From: Pseudomonas xionganensis
GTDB taxonomy: Bacteria > Pseudomonadota > Gammaproteobacteria > Pseudomonadales > Pseudomonadaceae
Length of the DNA stretch: 64,000 nucleotides
Reading direction: 5' to 3'
Assembly: GCF_009763245.1 (NCBI RefSeq)
Contig: NZ_WKJZ01000001.1
Coordinates: forward strand, 2,122,841 to 2,186,840
The notes below the pieces were generated by a model. It searched no databases and was not told the DNA's origin. It worked only from the letters and a program-made list of their open reading frames with translations. Within the stretch, counting starts at the first letter, position 1. Each line of letters starts with the position of its first letter. The position numbers were made by a program, and so were the translations under genes. Shown here in pieces: positions 47,154 through 56,115 of the stretch.

Positions 47154-48364
47154 GCAGTTGTGACCAGCCCGGGCTGATGCCGGTCGAGGCGGCGTTGGCG
47201 CGCTTGCTGGCCCAGGCCGATGCCAGTGCCATTGTTGAAACCGAGGCTGTCAGTTTGAGTGAGGCTGCCGGTCGGGTATTGGCCGCGCCGTTGCTTGCTC
47301 AGCTTGATCTGCCGCCCTGGGACAACAGCGCCATGGACGGCTACGCCCTGCGTCTGGCCGATTGGAATGGCGAGCCGCTGGTCGTCAGTCAGCGTATCCA
47401 GGCCGGCAGTGCGCCGCAGCCGTTACAGCCAGGTACCTGTGCGCGGATCTTTACCGGCGCGCCCTTGCCAGCCGGCGCCGATACCGTGGAAATGCAGGAA
47501 AACGCCGTGCGCGACGAGGATGGCCGCGTTGCCTTTAGCGAGCCGCTCAAGCTCGGGCAGAACGTGCGCGCTCAGGGCCAGGAAACCCGTAGCGGCGATA
47601 GCGTATTGCCGGCCGGTACCCGTCTGGGCCCGATCGAACTGGGCCTGGCCGCTTCGCTTGGCTGCGCCGAATTGAGTGTGCACCGGCGGCCGCGTGTGGC
47701 CGTGCTGTCCACCGGCGATGAGCTGGTGGAACCGGGCCAGCCCCTGGGGCCCGGGCAGATCTACAACAGTAACCGCCGCGTGTTGATCGCCTGGCTGCAG
47801 CGTCTGGGCTGTGAGGTGGTGGATGGCGGCATTCTGCTCGATGACCTTGAAAAGACCCGCGCGGCACTGGCAGCGCTGAGTGATGTTGACCTGATTCTCT
47901 CCACCGGCGGCGTGTCGGTGGGCGAGGCGGATTTCCTCGGTATGGCCCTGCGCGAAGAAGGCGAGTTGGCACTGTGGAAGCTGGCGATCAAGCCGGGCAA
48001 GCCGCTGACCTGCGGACAGTTTCGCGGCGTGCCGGTGATCGGTTTGCCGGGCAATCCAGCCTCGACCCTGGTGACCTTTGGCCTGCTGGCGCGGCCTTAC
48101 CTGCTGCGCCGCCTGGGCGTGCAGCGGGTTGAACCGCTGGGCTTTCCGATGCCGGCGGGCTTCGCTTGGAACAAGGCCGGAAAACGCCGCGAATACCTGC
48201 GCGCGCGTATTGAAAACGGCCGGGTGGTGCCTTACCCGAACCAGAGCTCCGGAGTGCTGCGCAGCGCGGCCTGGGCCGAGGGATTTGCCGAGGTGCTGGA
48301 AAATACCACCTTGGCCGAGGGTGACAGCCTGCGGTTTATTCCGTTGAGCGAAATTCTTGGGTAG
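47150..48364 (+). CDS. moeA: Molybdopterin molybdenumtransferase
   Basis: 404-aa enzyme that inserts molybdate into molybdopterin. It contains PWDNSAMDGYALR, FTGAPLPAGADTVE, the MoCF-binding VAVLSTGDELVEPG and ILSTGGVSVGEADF, and GLPGNPASTLV. All segments of a typical MoeA are present in normal order. Coupled to moaB by a four-base overlap. Together with mobA it supports molybdoenzymes such as formate dehydrogenase or nitrate reductase, none of which is in the window. Confidence 0.95.
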   Translation: MSSCDQPGLMPVEAALARLLAQADASAIVETEAVSLSEAAGRVLAAPLLAQLDLPPWDNSAMDGYALRLADWNGEPLVVSQRIQAGSAPQPLQPGTCARIFTGAPLPAGADTVEMQENAVRDEDGRVAFSEPLKLGQNVRAQGQETRSGDSVLPAGTRLGPIELGLAASLGCAELSVHRRPRVAVLSTGDELVEPGQPLGPGQIYNSNRRVLIAWLQRLGCEVVDGGILLDDLEKTRAALAALSDVDLILSTGGVSVGEADFLGMALREEGELALWKLAIKPGKPLTCGQFRGVPVIGLPGNPASTLVTFGLLARPYLLRRLGVQRVEPLGFPMPAGFAWNKAGKRREYLRARIENGRVVPYPNQSSGVLRSAAWAEGFAEVLENTTLAEGDSLRFIPLSEILG

Positions 48365-48406
48365 GTCGGTGCGCTTGCTGTGCCCTTGTGGTGGATGAAA
48401 AGAGCC

Positions 48407-49309
48407 TCATCCACCTTTGTACGCGCTGGCGGCGCTGGGCCGCACCACCAGCCAAAGCGCCAGGGCGATCAGCAGGCCGCCGTACAGATAGGCCCAGGAC
48501 AGCGGCTCGCCCAGCAGCAGGGCGCCCCAGAGCACGCCAAAGGGCGGGATCAGAAAGGTGGTGGTGCTGGCCTTGATTGGGCCGATATCGGCCAGCAGGC
48601 GGAAATACAGCACATAGGCAAACGCGGTGCAGACAAAACCCAGGCCGGCCAGGGACAGCCAGACTTCCAAACCGCCCCAACTGGCCGGCGGTTGTACAGC
48701 CAGGCTGCCAATAAAGAACGGCAACAGAAACAGGCTGGCCCCGCACAGGCTGGCAAAGGCGGTCAGGCGGTTATCCAGGCCACCCTGCTGGCCAATCCAG
48801 CGCCGGGTCAGGAAACCGGCGAAACCATAACAGGTGGTGGCCACCAGACAGGCCGCCGCACCCAGCAGCAGGTCCAGGTCAAACTCGACCGGGCCGGTGC
48901 GGGTCAAAACTGCCACGCCAAACAGGCCGATGGCGACACCAGCTGCCTTGCTCAGGGTCAGGGCCTCGGCGAAGAACAGCATGCCGATCAGCACGCCCAT
49001 CATCGGTGTGGTGGCGTTGAAGATGGCTGAATAGCCCGCCGGCAAGACCAGCGCCGCCAGGCAATACATGGCCGAGGGCAGCCCGGCGTTGATCACTCCG
49101 AGCATCAGGCAGGCCTTGAGCTTGCCGCGAAAATCCCAGCGCAGGCGCAGCGCCATCAACAGGGCCAGCAGGCCGAGCATGCCTAAGCTTGCACGGAAGA
49201 AGGCGGTGGGCATGCTGCCCAGCATAGGCGCAGCAATACGCATAAACAGAAAACTGGCGCCCCAGATGGAGGCCAGTAATAACAGACGCAACAAGTCGGC
49301 CAGACGCAC
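48407..49309 (-). CDS. EamA/DMT family transporter
   Basis: 300-aa inner-membrane protein with ten helices in two EamA repeats (LLLLASIWGASFLFMRIA in the first; SFLFMRIA motif conserved; CYGFAGFLTRR and STTTFLIPPFGVLWGALLLGE in the second). Likely exports amino acids or other metabolites, as RhaT/YdcZ-type relatives do. GTG at 49309 has TGGAG seven bases upstream and begins at the first helix; the upstream ATG at 49399 would add an atypical Cys-rich head. Substrate unknown. Convergent with moeA. Confidence 0.85.
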   Translation of the reverse strand: MRLADLLRLLLLASIWGASFLFMRIAAPMLGSMPTAFFRASLGMLGLLALLMALRLRWDFRGKLKACLMLGVINAGLPSAMYCLAALVLPAGYSAIFNATTPMMGVLIGMLFFAEALTLSKAAGVAIGLFGVAVLTRTGPVEFDLDLLLGAAACLVATTCYGFAGFLTRRWIGQQGGLDNRLTAFASLCGASLFLLPFFIGSLAVQPPASWGGLEVWLSLAGLGFVCTAFAYVLYFRLLADIGPIKASTTTFLIPPFGVLWGALLLGEPLSWAYLYGGLLIALALWLVVRPSAASAYKGG

Positions 49310-49501
49310 GACGCACTCCAGGGCAGTAATCGGGGGAGGGCAGTGTTGCCGGGCGCATCTGCCGTGGCAAGGGCAAAACACGCCGGCAAATAACGACATC
49401 GCAGCGGATTAACACCGGCAACGATGATTGCCGGCTTTTACTTGCCGCCGCCACTGGATAAGCTCGGCGCATTATCCGTGTTTCCTACTAAGGGTTCGTT
49501 T

Positions 49502-51232
49502 ATGCCACAGCAATGGCCTGCCGCCGCGATCGCCCAACTTATCCTCGACGGGTTCGACGACTACCGTGAACAGTTCCGCGAGATTACCAATGGCGCCCGG
49601 GTGCGCTTCGAGCAGGCCCAGTGGCAGGAGATCCAGCAGGCCTCGGCCGCGCGCATCGCCCTGTACGAGGAATTTGTCAGTGAAGTCAGTGAGCGTCTGC
49701 GCGGGGCCTATGCCGAGGAGGTGTTGCTGGAAGTGGAACAGTGGCCGCTGGTCAAGTCGGCCTATATCGGCCTGATCGACCTGCGCTACGACGATGAACT
49801 GGCAGAAACCTGGTTCAACTCGATTTTCTGCAGCCTGTTCAGTCACGATCAGATCAACGACGGCTGCATGTTTATCCACACCACCCGCCCGGCCCTGCGG
49901 GTCAACGAGCGGGCGCCGCAGACCCGGGTGTATGAGCCCAGGGGCAATATGGAACAGGCCCTGCGCCAGGTGTTTGCCGACTTCAGCTTCGAGGTCGGCT
50001 ATGAAGATCTGCAGCGGGACCTGGCCAGGTTGCTGGTGCAACTCAATGCCAACCTGCCGGACTGGGTATGCAAGGACCCGGAACTGCGTATCGAACTGTT
50101 CGCCTCGCGCCTGTATCGCAACAAGGGCGCCTACCTGGTGGGGCGCATCTACACCCGTGATGAACAGTGGCCCCTGGTGATCCCGCTGCTGCACCGCGAG
50201 GGGCAGGGCATCCAGATCGATGCGCTGATCACCGATGAGGCGGAAGTGTCGATCATCTTCTCCTTCACCCGCTCCTATTTCATGGTGCGGGTCGGCTACC
50301 CGGCGGAGTTTGTCGGCTTCCTCAAGCGCATCCTGCCGGGCAAGCATATCGCCGAGCTGTATACCTCCATCGGCTTCTACAAGCACGGCAAGTCGGAGTT
50401 CTATCGCTCGCTGATCAACCACCTGGCCACCACCGATGACAAGTTCATCATGGCGCCGGGGGTGCGTGGCATGGTGATGAGCGTATTTACCCTGCCGGGC
50501 TTCAACACCGTGTTCAAGATCATCAAGGACCGCTTCTCGCCGTCGAAGAACGTCGACCGTGCCACGGTGATCGAGAAGTACCGCCTGGTGAAGACCGTCG
50601 ACCGGGTCGGGCGTATGGCCGATACCCAGGAGTTCGCCGACTTTCGCTTCCCATTGAGCAAGTTCGAGCCAGAATGCCTGGCCGAGTTGCTGGAGGTGGC
50701 ACCCTCTACCGTCGAGGTGGAGGGTGATACGGTGCTGGTGCGCCACTGCTGGACCGAGCGGCGCATGACCCCGCTCAACCTCTATGTGGAAAGTGCCAGC
50801 GAAGCCCAGGTGCGCGAGGCCCTGGACGATTACGGGCTGGCGATCAAGCAGCTGGCGGCGGCCAATATCTTCCCCGGCGATATGCTGCTGAAGAACTTTG
50901 GTGTCACCCGCCATGGCCGGGTGGTGTTCTATGACTACGACGAGATCTGCTTTCTCACCGAGGCCAAATTCCGGCGTATTCCGCCGCCGCGCTACCCCGA
51001 GGACGAAATGGCCTCCGAGCCCTGGTATTCGGTAGCGCCGCTGGATGTATTCCCCGAGGAGTTCCCGCCTTTCCTGTTTGCCGATATCAAGCTGCGCAAG
51101 CTGTTCAGCGAGCTGCATGGCGATCTGTACGACGCCGACTACTGGAAGGGCCTGCAGGAGGCGATCCGCGCGGGCAAGGTGATCGATGTCTTCCCCTACC
51201 GGCGCAAGGAACAGGCCGACAAGGAGTATTGA
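49502..51232 (+). CDS. aceK: Isocitrate dehydrogenase kinase/phosphatase
   Basis: 576-aa bifunctional enzyme that phosphorylates and dephosphorylates isocitrate dehydrogenase, deciding carbon flow between the Krebs cycle and glyoxylate bypass. The ATP loop [10 protein letters not shown] lies near residue 316, the same place as in E. coli AceK (315-321), and the C-terminal [22 protein letters not shown] holds the kinase-like catalytic aspartates. Normal length. AAGGG precedes ATG 49502. Its end lies five bases before the next gene start. Confidence 0.96.
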   Translation: MPQQWPAAAIAQLILDGFDDYREQFREITNGARVRFEQAQWQEIQQASAARIALYEEFVSEVSERLRGAYAEEVLLEVEQWPLVKSAYIGLIDLRYDDELAETWFNSIFCSLFSHDQINDGCMFIHTTRPALRVNERAPQTRVYEPRGNMEQALRQVFADFSFEVGYEDLQRDLARLLVQLNANLPDWVCKDPELRIELFASRLYRNKGAYLVGRIYTRDEQWPLVIPLLHREGQGIQIDALITDEAEVSIIFSFTRSYFMVRVGYPAEFVGFLKRILPGKHIAELYTSIGFYKHGKSEFYRSLINHLATTDDKFIMAPGVRGMVMSVFTLPGFNTVFKIIKDRFSPSKNVDRATVIEKYRLVKTVDRVGRMADTQEFADFRFPLSKFEPECLAELLEVAPSTVEVEGDTVLVRHCWTERRMTPLNLYVESASEAQVREALDDYGLAIKQLAAANIFPGDMLLKNFGVTRHGRVVFYDYDEICFLTEAKFRRIPPPRYPEDEMASEPWYSVAPLDVFPEEFPPFLFADIKLRKLFSELHGDLYDADYWKGLQEAIRAGKVIDVFPYRRKEQADKEY

Positions 51233-51237
51233 GGCGG

Positions 51238-53274
51238 GTGAACAGGACGCTGAGTCTGGGCCTGAGCAGTCTGCTGGGTTGGCTGGGCTGCGCTTCGAGC
51301 GGGGCCGCGGCGCAAGAGGTGGTGGCAGAGGCTGCGCCCCTGCTGATCACCGCGCCGCGTTCTACCAGTCGCTGGCTCAGTGCGCCCACGGCGGTGACTG
51401 TGGTGCAGGCCCAGCAGCGACCCGCCGAACAAGGCCTGGCCCTGGACAGCCTGCTGGCACCGGTGCCTGGGGCCTTTACCCAGAACCGTTACAACCTGGC
51501 CCAGGGTTTGCGCCCGGCCTTGCGCGGCTTTGGTGCCCGGGGCAATTTCGGCGTGCGCGGCCTGCGGGTGCTGGTCGATGGTGTGCCGCTGACCATGCCC
51601 GATGGCCAGACCGAACTGGATGGCCTGTATCTGGGCTTGGTCGAGCGCATGGAAGTGCTGCGCGGGCCGGCTTCGGTGCTTTATGGCAATGCCGCCGGCG
51701 GTGTCCTGGCCATCGAAACCCGCGAGCCACCGACCGTGCCCTATGCCCGGTTGGAGACTGGCGCTGGCGGACTGGGTTATGAGCAGGTGCGAGCGGAGAT
51801 CGGCGGTGGTCTGCGGCAGGTTTCCGCGCTATTGGCCTATAACCACACTCAGCTGGATGGCTACCGCCGTCACGGCCGCGCAGAAACCAACAGCCTGACC
51901 GGCAAGTTGCGTTGGTATAGCGCAGCCGGTCGCCTGGGCCTGAGCGTTAACGCCATCGATAACCGCGCCGAAGACCCGGGCGGCCTGACCGCCGCTGAAG
52001 TAGCCGCTGACCGTCGTCAGGCTGCACCGAACAACCTGCGGTTCGACAGCGACGAGACGATCCGTCAGCAGCGCCTGGCCCTGGTCTGGGATGGTTATGG
52101 CCATGGGCCTGATCGCTACCAGCTACGCATTTACCTGGGTCAGCGCGATTTTGCCAATCGGCTGGCCTTTGAGCGGGGCGGGCAGAGCAGTTTCGAGCGC
52201 CAGTTTGCCGGTGTCGGTGGTCAGTACAGTCACCACCGCCAGCTGTCTGGCCTGACACATAAGCTCACCTTCGGCTTCGACCTGGAAAGCCAGCGCGATC
52301 AGCGCCAGCGCCATGACAACCTGTTGGGCGTGCGCGGTTCGCTGCGCATGGATCAGGAAGAGCAGGCCGACAGCCAGGGCCTGTTTATCGAAGATGAAAT
52401 CCAGCTGGGCGAACGCTGGCAGCTTAATCTGGGCCTGCGCCATGACCGCGTGCGCCTGGCGGTGGATGACAGCTTTCTCAGTGATAAGCGTGACGACTCC
52501 GGCAGCCGCACCCTGACCGACTGGAACCATGGCCTGGGCATAAGCTATCGCCTCAGCCCTGAGCAATCGCTCTATGGTCGTATCGCCACATCGTTCGAAA
52601 CGCCGACTATCAATGAACTGGCCAATCCCAACGGCGGCGGCTTTAACCCCGGTCTGCTGCCGGCCCGGGCCCTGAGCCGCGAGCTGGGCTGGAAGGGCGA
52701 GTGGAGCGATCTGCGCAGCGAGTTGGCGCTGTATCGCATCGAGCTGGAAGATGAGCTGATCGGCTTCCAGGTAGATGGCCAGGATGGCCGCAGCTTTTAC
52801 CGCAATGCCGGGCAGTCGCGCCGTGATGGCCTGGAGCTGAGCCTGGACTGGCGGCTCAACCCGCACTGGCGCGCCTATCTGGCCTACAGCTATAACCGTT
52901 ACCGCTTTGTCGAGTATCGCAGTGGTGACGATGACTTTGCCGGCAGGCGCATTCCCGGCATCCCCGGGCAACAGCTGTTTGGCGAATTGAATTACGAGCG
53001 CGCGGGCACCTACCTCAGTCTTAACCTGACTGCGCGGGATCGGTTCTACGCCGATGATGCCAATCAGGTCGATGTGGCCGGCCAGGCGCTGATCGGCCTG
53101 CGTCTGGGCAAGCGCCTGCAGCTGAATGAACAGAGCCTGGAGCCCCATATCGGCATCGACAACCTGCTGGATCGCACCTATTTCGACAATGTGCGAATCA
53201 ACGCCGCTGGCGGACGCTTTTTCGAGCCAGGACCGGGGCGCACGGTCTATATCGGTTTGCGAGCGGCTTTCTAG
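51238..53274 (+). CDS. TonB-dependent outer-membrane receptor
   Basis: 678-aa precursor with a signal peptide (about residues 1-25, ending SGAAAQ). The plug domain includes PLLITAPRSTSRWLSAPTAV, a TonB-box-like start, FGARGNFGVRGLRVLVDGVPL and PASVLYGNAAGGVLAIET; the barrel follows to the C-terminal IGLRAAF, ending in an aromatic residue. FecA-type siderophore or citrate receptor branch is likely. GTG 51238 was chosen since AAGGAG lies 11 bases upstream; a TTG at 51229 would be too close. It follows aceK with five bases, but joint control is unlikely. Ligand unknown; no regulator or synthesis genes nearby. Confidence 0.85.
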   Translation: MNRTLSLGLSSLLGWLGCASSGAAAQEVVAEAAPLLITAPRSTSRWLSAPTAVTVVQAQQRPAEQGLALDSLLAPVPGAFTQNRYNLAQGLRPALRGFGARGNFGVRGLRVLVDGVPLTMPDGQTELDGLYLGLVERMEVLRGPASVLYGNAAGGVLAIETREPPTVPYARLETGAGGLGYEQVRAEIGGGLRQVSALLAYNHTQLDGYRRHGRAETNSLTGKLRWYSAAGRLGLSVNAIDNRAEDPGGLTAAEVAADRRQAAPNNLRFDSDETIRQQRLALVWDGYGHGPDRYQLRIYLGQRDFANRLAFERGGQSSFERQFAGVGGQYSHHRQLSGLTHKLTFGFDLESQRDQRQRHDNLLGVRGSLRMDQEEQADSQGLFIEDEIQLGERWQLNLGLRHDRVRLAVDDSFLSDKRDDSGSRTLTDWNHGLGISYRLSPEQSLYGRIATSFETPTINELANPNGGGFNPGLLPARALSRELGWKGEWSDLRSELALYRIELEDELIGFQVDGQDGRSFYRNAGQSRRDGLELSLDWRLNPHWRAYLAYSYNRYRFVEYRSGDDDFAGRRIPGIPGQQLFGELNYERAGTYLSLNLTARDRFYADDANQVDVAGQALIGLRLGKRLQLNEQSLEPHIGIDNLLDRTYFDNVRINAAGGRFFEPGPGRTVYIGLRAAF

Positions 53275-53452
53275 ATGTGAGGGAAGGCCGCCGCTGCCTG
53301 GCGCCACTGGGGCTGCAAACGCCCGCCTCCTGTGCGTCATGCTCTGGCTGGCAGTGCTCGGCTGAAGGACGACTCTGCCGTTGGCCTGGTTTCAGCAGTT
53401 GCGCCATCTCCCTCCCGTACAGCGTTGCCAGGCATTTTTTGCGCTAGGCTCA

Positions 53453-53487
53453 ATAGGGGCGTGCATGCGCCTGTCCAAAGCCCCTAT
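53453..53487 (+). promoter_or_regulatory. Hairpin just before the ribosome-binding site of the small ORF
   Basis: ATAGGGGC (53453-53460) pairs with GCCCCTAT (53480-53487), two bases ahead of the GGGAGG site. The loop contains GTGCATGCGC. A 5' leader structure of this kind could affect translation, or mark the end of the receptor transcript. Role is inferred from position only. Confidence 0.4.
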
Positions 53488-53501
53488 CGGGAGGTTGTGC
53501 C

Positions 53502-53639
53502 ATGAACGCCATTTTGCAAAACCTCATTCAGGACCTGCTGGCGGCCCTGGGGCTGCTGGACCGGCCCAAGCTGCATCCGGTGCCGGTACGTGACGGCCAG
53601 AACCGTCCCGCTCCGCCAAGCAGGCCGCGCAAAGACTGA
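53502..53639 (+). CDS. 45-aa small protein, possible PA1414-like
   Basis: Reading frame MNAILQNLIQDLLAALGLLD, then a proline-rich tail RPKLHPVPVRDGQNRPAPPS ending in RPRKD. The first 20 residues would form an amphipathic or membrane-binding helix; the tail is basic. A good GGGAGG lies nine bases before the ATG, and a hairpin stop follows, so this looks like a genuine small gene. The pattern recalls a small Pseudomonas protein family (PA1414-type) known to be induced at low oxygen, but that match is from memory and unproved. It lies directly upstream of the Anr-controlled receptor. Confidence 0.6.
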   Translation: MNAILQNLIQDLLAALGLLDRPKLHPVPVRDGQNRPAPPSRPRKD

Positions 53640-53662
53640 TTACCACCACTGTGCAACGCTGT

Positions 53663-53690
53663 CGGGGCCGCCATATGCGGCCCCGGTTCT
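53663..53690 (+). terminator. Terminator after the small ORF
   Basis: CGGGGCCGC (53663-53671) and GCGGCCCCG (53677-53685) form a nine-bp perfect stem with a five-base loop, followed by GTTCTTT. It lies 23 bases after the small ORF and separates it from the receptor promoter. Confidence 0.75.
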
Positions 53691-53707
53691 TTGGTGCGCA
53701 GGCAGTT

Positions 53708-53723
53708 CTTGATTTAAATCAAG
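53708..53723 (+). promoter_or_regulatory. Perfect Anr/FNR box upstream of the second aer-like gene
   Basis: CTTGATTTAAATCAAG is a perfect 16-bp palindrome that contains TTGAT-N4-ATCAA with no mismatch. It lies 126 bases upstream of the receptor start. In P. aeruginosa the aer gene is known to be activated by ANR, so the same control is likely. A sigma70 -10 is not clear (candidate TAGCTT near 53742-53747). Confidence 0.85.
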
Positions 53724-53849
53724 ATTCAGTGTTTTTCCCGATAGCTTGCCTTGCATTTAGCAGCTTATTGTTGTGGGGCATAAAAGCTGTGCTACACATT
53801 TAAATGGGACGTTTATCCAAGTTGGTTGACAGCCACAAGGAATGCATTG

Positions 53850-55415
53850 ATGCGCCAGAATCTTCCAGTTACCCAGAACGAAAGAACCTTTCCCGAGCAT
53901 GAAAGGTTGATTTCCACCACCGACCTGCACAGCAAGATCACCTACTGCAACGATGCATTCGTCAAGATCAGTGGCTTTACCCGCGACGAGCTGATCGGTC
54001 AGCCCCATAACCTGGTGCGCCATCCGGATATGCCGCCGAGTGTATTCGGCCATATGTGGGACACCATCAAACAGGGCAAACCCTGGATGGGCATCGTCAA
54101 GAACCGCTCAAAGAATGGCGACTTCTACTGGGTCAGCGCCTATGTCACCCCCATCTATGAAAACGGCCAGGTAGCGGGCTACGAATCGGTCCGCTCGCTG
54201 CCCAGCGAGGCGCAGAAGAAGCGCGCCGAAAAACTCTATGCCCGCTTGCGCGAAGGCAAACCGCCGGTGCCCAAGATTGAAGAGTGGACCCTGGGTTTTC
54301 AGCAATCCTGGCCGTTGATCCTGGCTGCTCTGGTGATTCTTGCAGGACACTTTGTATTTAGCGGGCCATGGCTGTGGGGCTTTATCGTCGTCGTGATGAT
54401 CGGCCTGGGGGCCTTCCAGCTGTATGCCAAGAGCAGGCTGATCCGTTCGACCCTGGCCGAGCACCCCAAGGCCTTTACCAGCGCCCTGGTCGCCCTGACC
54501 TATACCGACAGCCGGGGTGCCCAGGCCTTGCTGGACATGGCCATGATCAGCGAGGAGGCGCGCTTGCAGACCGCCCTGACGCGCCTGGAGGATGCCGGTG
54601 TCAATGTCAAGCAGGCAGCCGAGCAGTCCGCCGAGTTGTCCCGCTCCACGGCCACCATTCTCGACCGCCAGCGCAGCGAAACCGACCAGTCCGCCACGGC
54701 CATCAACCAGATGGCCGCAACCATTCAGGAAGTCACCCATAACGTGCAGAACACCTCCCATGCGGCCGAGGAGGCCGATCGCCTGGCGCGCGATGGGCAA
54801 CAGCTGGCTGTGGGCAGCCTGGACTCCATGCAGCAGATGGCCAAGGCGGTGGTGGATATCGGCCAGGCCGTGGGCGATCTGGCCAACTCGACCCAGACCA
54901 TCGGCAGCGTGGCCGATGTGATTACCGCCATCGCCGAGCAGACCAATCTGCTGGCGTTGAATGCGGCCATTGAGGCAGCCCGGGCCGGGGAGCAGGGCAG
55001 AGGTTTTGCTGTGGTAGCCGATGAGGTGCGTTCTCTGGCCTCGCGCACCCGTGAGTCCACCGAGCAGATCCATCAGATCATCGCCTCACTGCGTGCCGGG
55101 GCTGAGCGGGCAGTGGCTACGGCCGGCAAGGGCGAGACGATTTCCAGGCAGAGTGTGGAGAGTGTCGAGGCCGTACGAACGGCACTGGACGGCATCAGCG
55201 AAGCGGTCAGTCGCATTACCGGCATGAGTCAACAGATCGCCGCGGCGTCCGAGCAGCAGAGCCATGTAGCCGAAGACATCAGCCGGCAGATTACCCAGAT
55301 TGCCCAGTTGTCCGATCAGAGCGCCGAGCAGGCCCACCAGGGCGCGCAGGTGGGGCAGACGCTGGAGAACATGGCGGACTATCTGCACAGCCTGGCTGAG
55401 CGATTCAATCGCTGA
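53850..55415 (+). CDS. aer: Aer-type methyl-accepting chemotaxis protein with N-terminal PAS domain (copy 2)
   Basis: 521-aa receptor, the same length as copy 1 at 26069-27634. PAS domain at residues about 20-120 ([20 protein letters not shown] and [18 protein letters not shown]), membrane anchor about 150-190, and signalling hairpin [20 protein letters not shown] near 382. It senses redox state through FAD and mediates aerotaxis. ATG 53850 follows AAGGAA. The perfect Anr box upstream makes this the more likely orthologue of P. aeruginosa aer (PA1561). Strong sequence likeness with copy 1 in the PAS part suggests duplication. Confidence 0.92.
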   Translation: MRQNLPVTQNERTFPEHERLISTTDLHSKITYCNDAFVKISGFTRDELIGQPHNLVRHPDMPPSVFGHMWDTIKQGKPWMGIVKNRSKNGDFYWVSAYVTPIYENGQVAGYESVRSLPSEAQKKRAEKLYARLREGKPPVPKIEEWTLGFQQSWPLILAALVILAGHFVFSGPWLWGFIVVVMIGLGAFQLYAKSRLIRSTLAEHPKAFTSALVALTYTDSRGAQALLDMAMISEEARLQTALTRLEDAGVNVKQAAEQSAELSRSTATILDRQRSETDQSATAINQMAATIQEVTHNVQNTSHAAEEADRLARDGQQLAVGSLDSMQQMAKAVVDIGQAVGDLANSTQTIGSVADVITAIAEQTNLLALNAAIEAARAGEQGRGFAVVADEVRSLASRTRESTEQIHQIIASLRAGAERAVATAGKGETISRQSVESVEAVRTALDGISEAVSRITGMSQQIAAASEQQSHVAEDISRQITQIAQLSDQSAEQAHQGAQVGQTLENMADYLHSLAERFNR

Positions 55416-55503
55416 AGCGCAGGAGGGCGCCCGTTCGCGTGATGTGCACCTGGCATCAACAGCAGGGCAGGGCTGTGGCAGACTAGGCGGCCAAGGAGTT
55501 TCT

Positions 55504-56115
55504 ATGCCGCGGCCAATCTGCTCTCGTTGTACACGCCCGCTCAGTTGCTGTCTGTGCGCGCTGGTGCCTTATCTTTCCAGTCGTACCCGGGTGTTGATTC
55601 TGCAGCACCCTTCTGAAGTCTCCCATGCCCTCAATACCGCCCGTTTGGCGGTGCTGGGGCTGGCGAATGCCGAGTTGCGGGTGGGCGAGGTCTTTGCCGA
55701 TTTGCCGGCGCTGCTGGCACAGCCGGGTTATCGCCCCTGTCTGTTGTTCCCGGGGGAGGGTGCGCTGCCGGTTGAGTGCTTTGCGGGTTCCGAGGCCGGG
55801 CCGCCGCCCTTGTTGGTGGTGCCCGATGGCACCTGGCGCAAGGCGCGCAAGCTGCTCTATCTGAACCCCGCCCTGGCGGCCTTGCCGCGTGTGGTCTTGC
55901 CTGTCGATCTGGCCTCGCGCTATCGCTTGCGCAAGGCGCCGCAGCCTGGGGCGTTATCGACCATCGAGGCGATTACCGTGGCCCTGAACCGGCTGGAAGC
56001 TCCAGCCAGGTTCGATGCCCTGCTGCAGCCGTTCGAAGCCTTGATCAAGGGGCAGATCGAGGCCATGGGCGCCTCAACCTATGCGCGTAATCACGGCGCG
56101 CGGCTGCAGGAGTGA
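55504..56115 (+). CDS. tRNA-uridine aminocarboxypropyltransferase, DTW domain (TapT-like)
   Basis: 203-aa protein. Four cysteines at the start (CSRCTRPLSCCLC) form a zinc-like site, and the DTW domain has LILQHPSEVSHALNTARLA, VPDGTWRKARKLL and LSTIEAITVALNRLE. TapT adds a 3-amino-3-carboxypropyl group to U47 of tRNA with SAM as donor. AAGGAG precedes ATG 55504. Its TGA is immediately followed by the reversed stop of lapC (TGATCA at 56113-56118). Confidence 0.88.
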   Translation: MPRPICSRCTRPLSCCLCALVPYLSSRTRVLILQHPSEVSHALNTARLAVLGLANAELRVGEVFADLPALLAQPGYRPCLLFPGEGALPVECFAGSEAGPPPLLVVPDGTWRKARKLLYLNPALAALPRVVLPVDLASRYRLRKAPQPGALSTIEAITVALNRLEAPARFDALLQPFEALIKGQIEAMGASTYARNHGARLQE

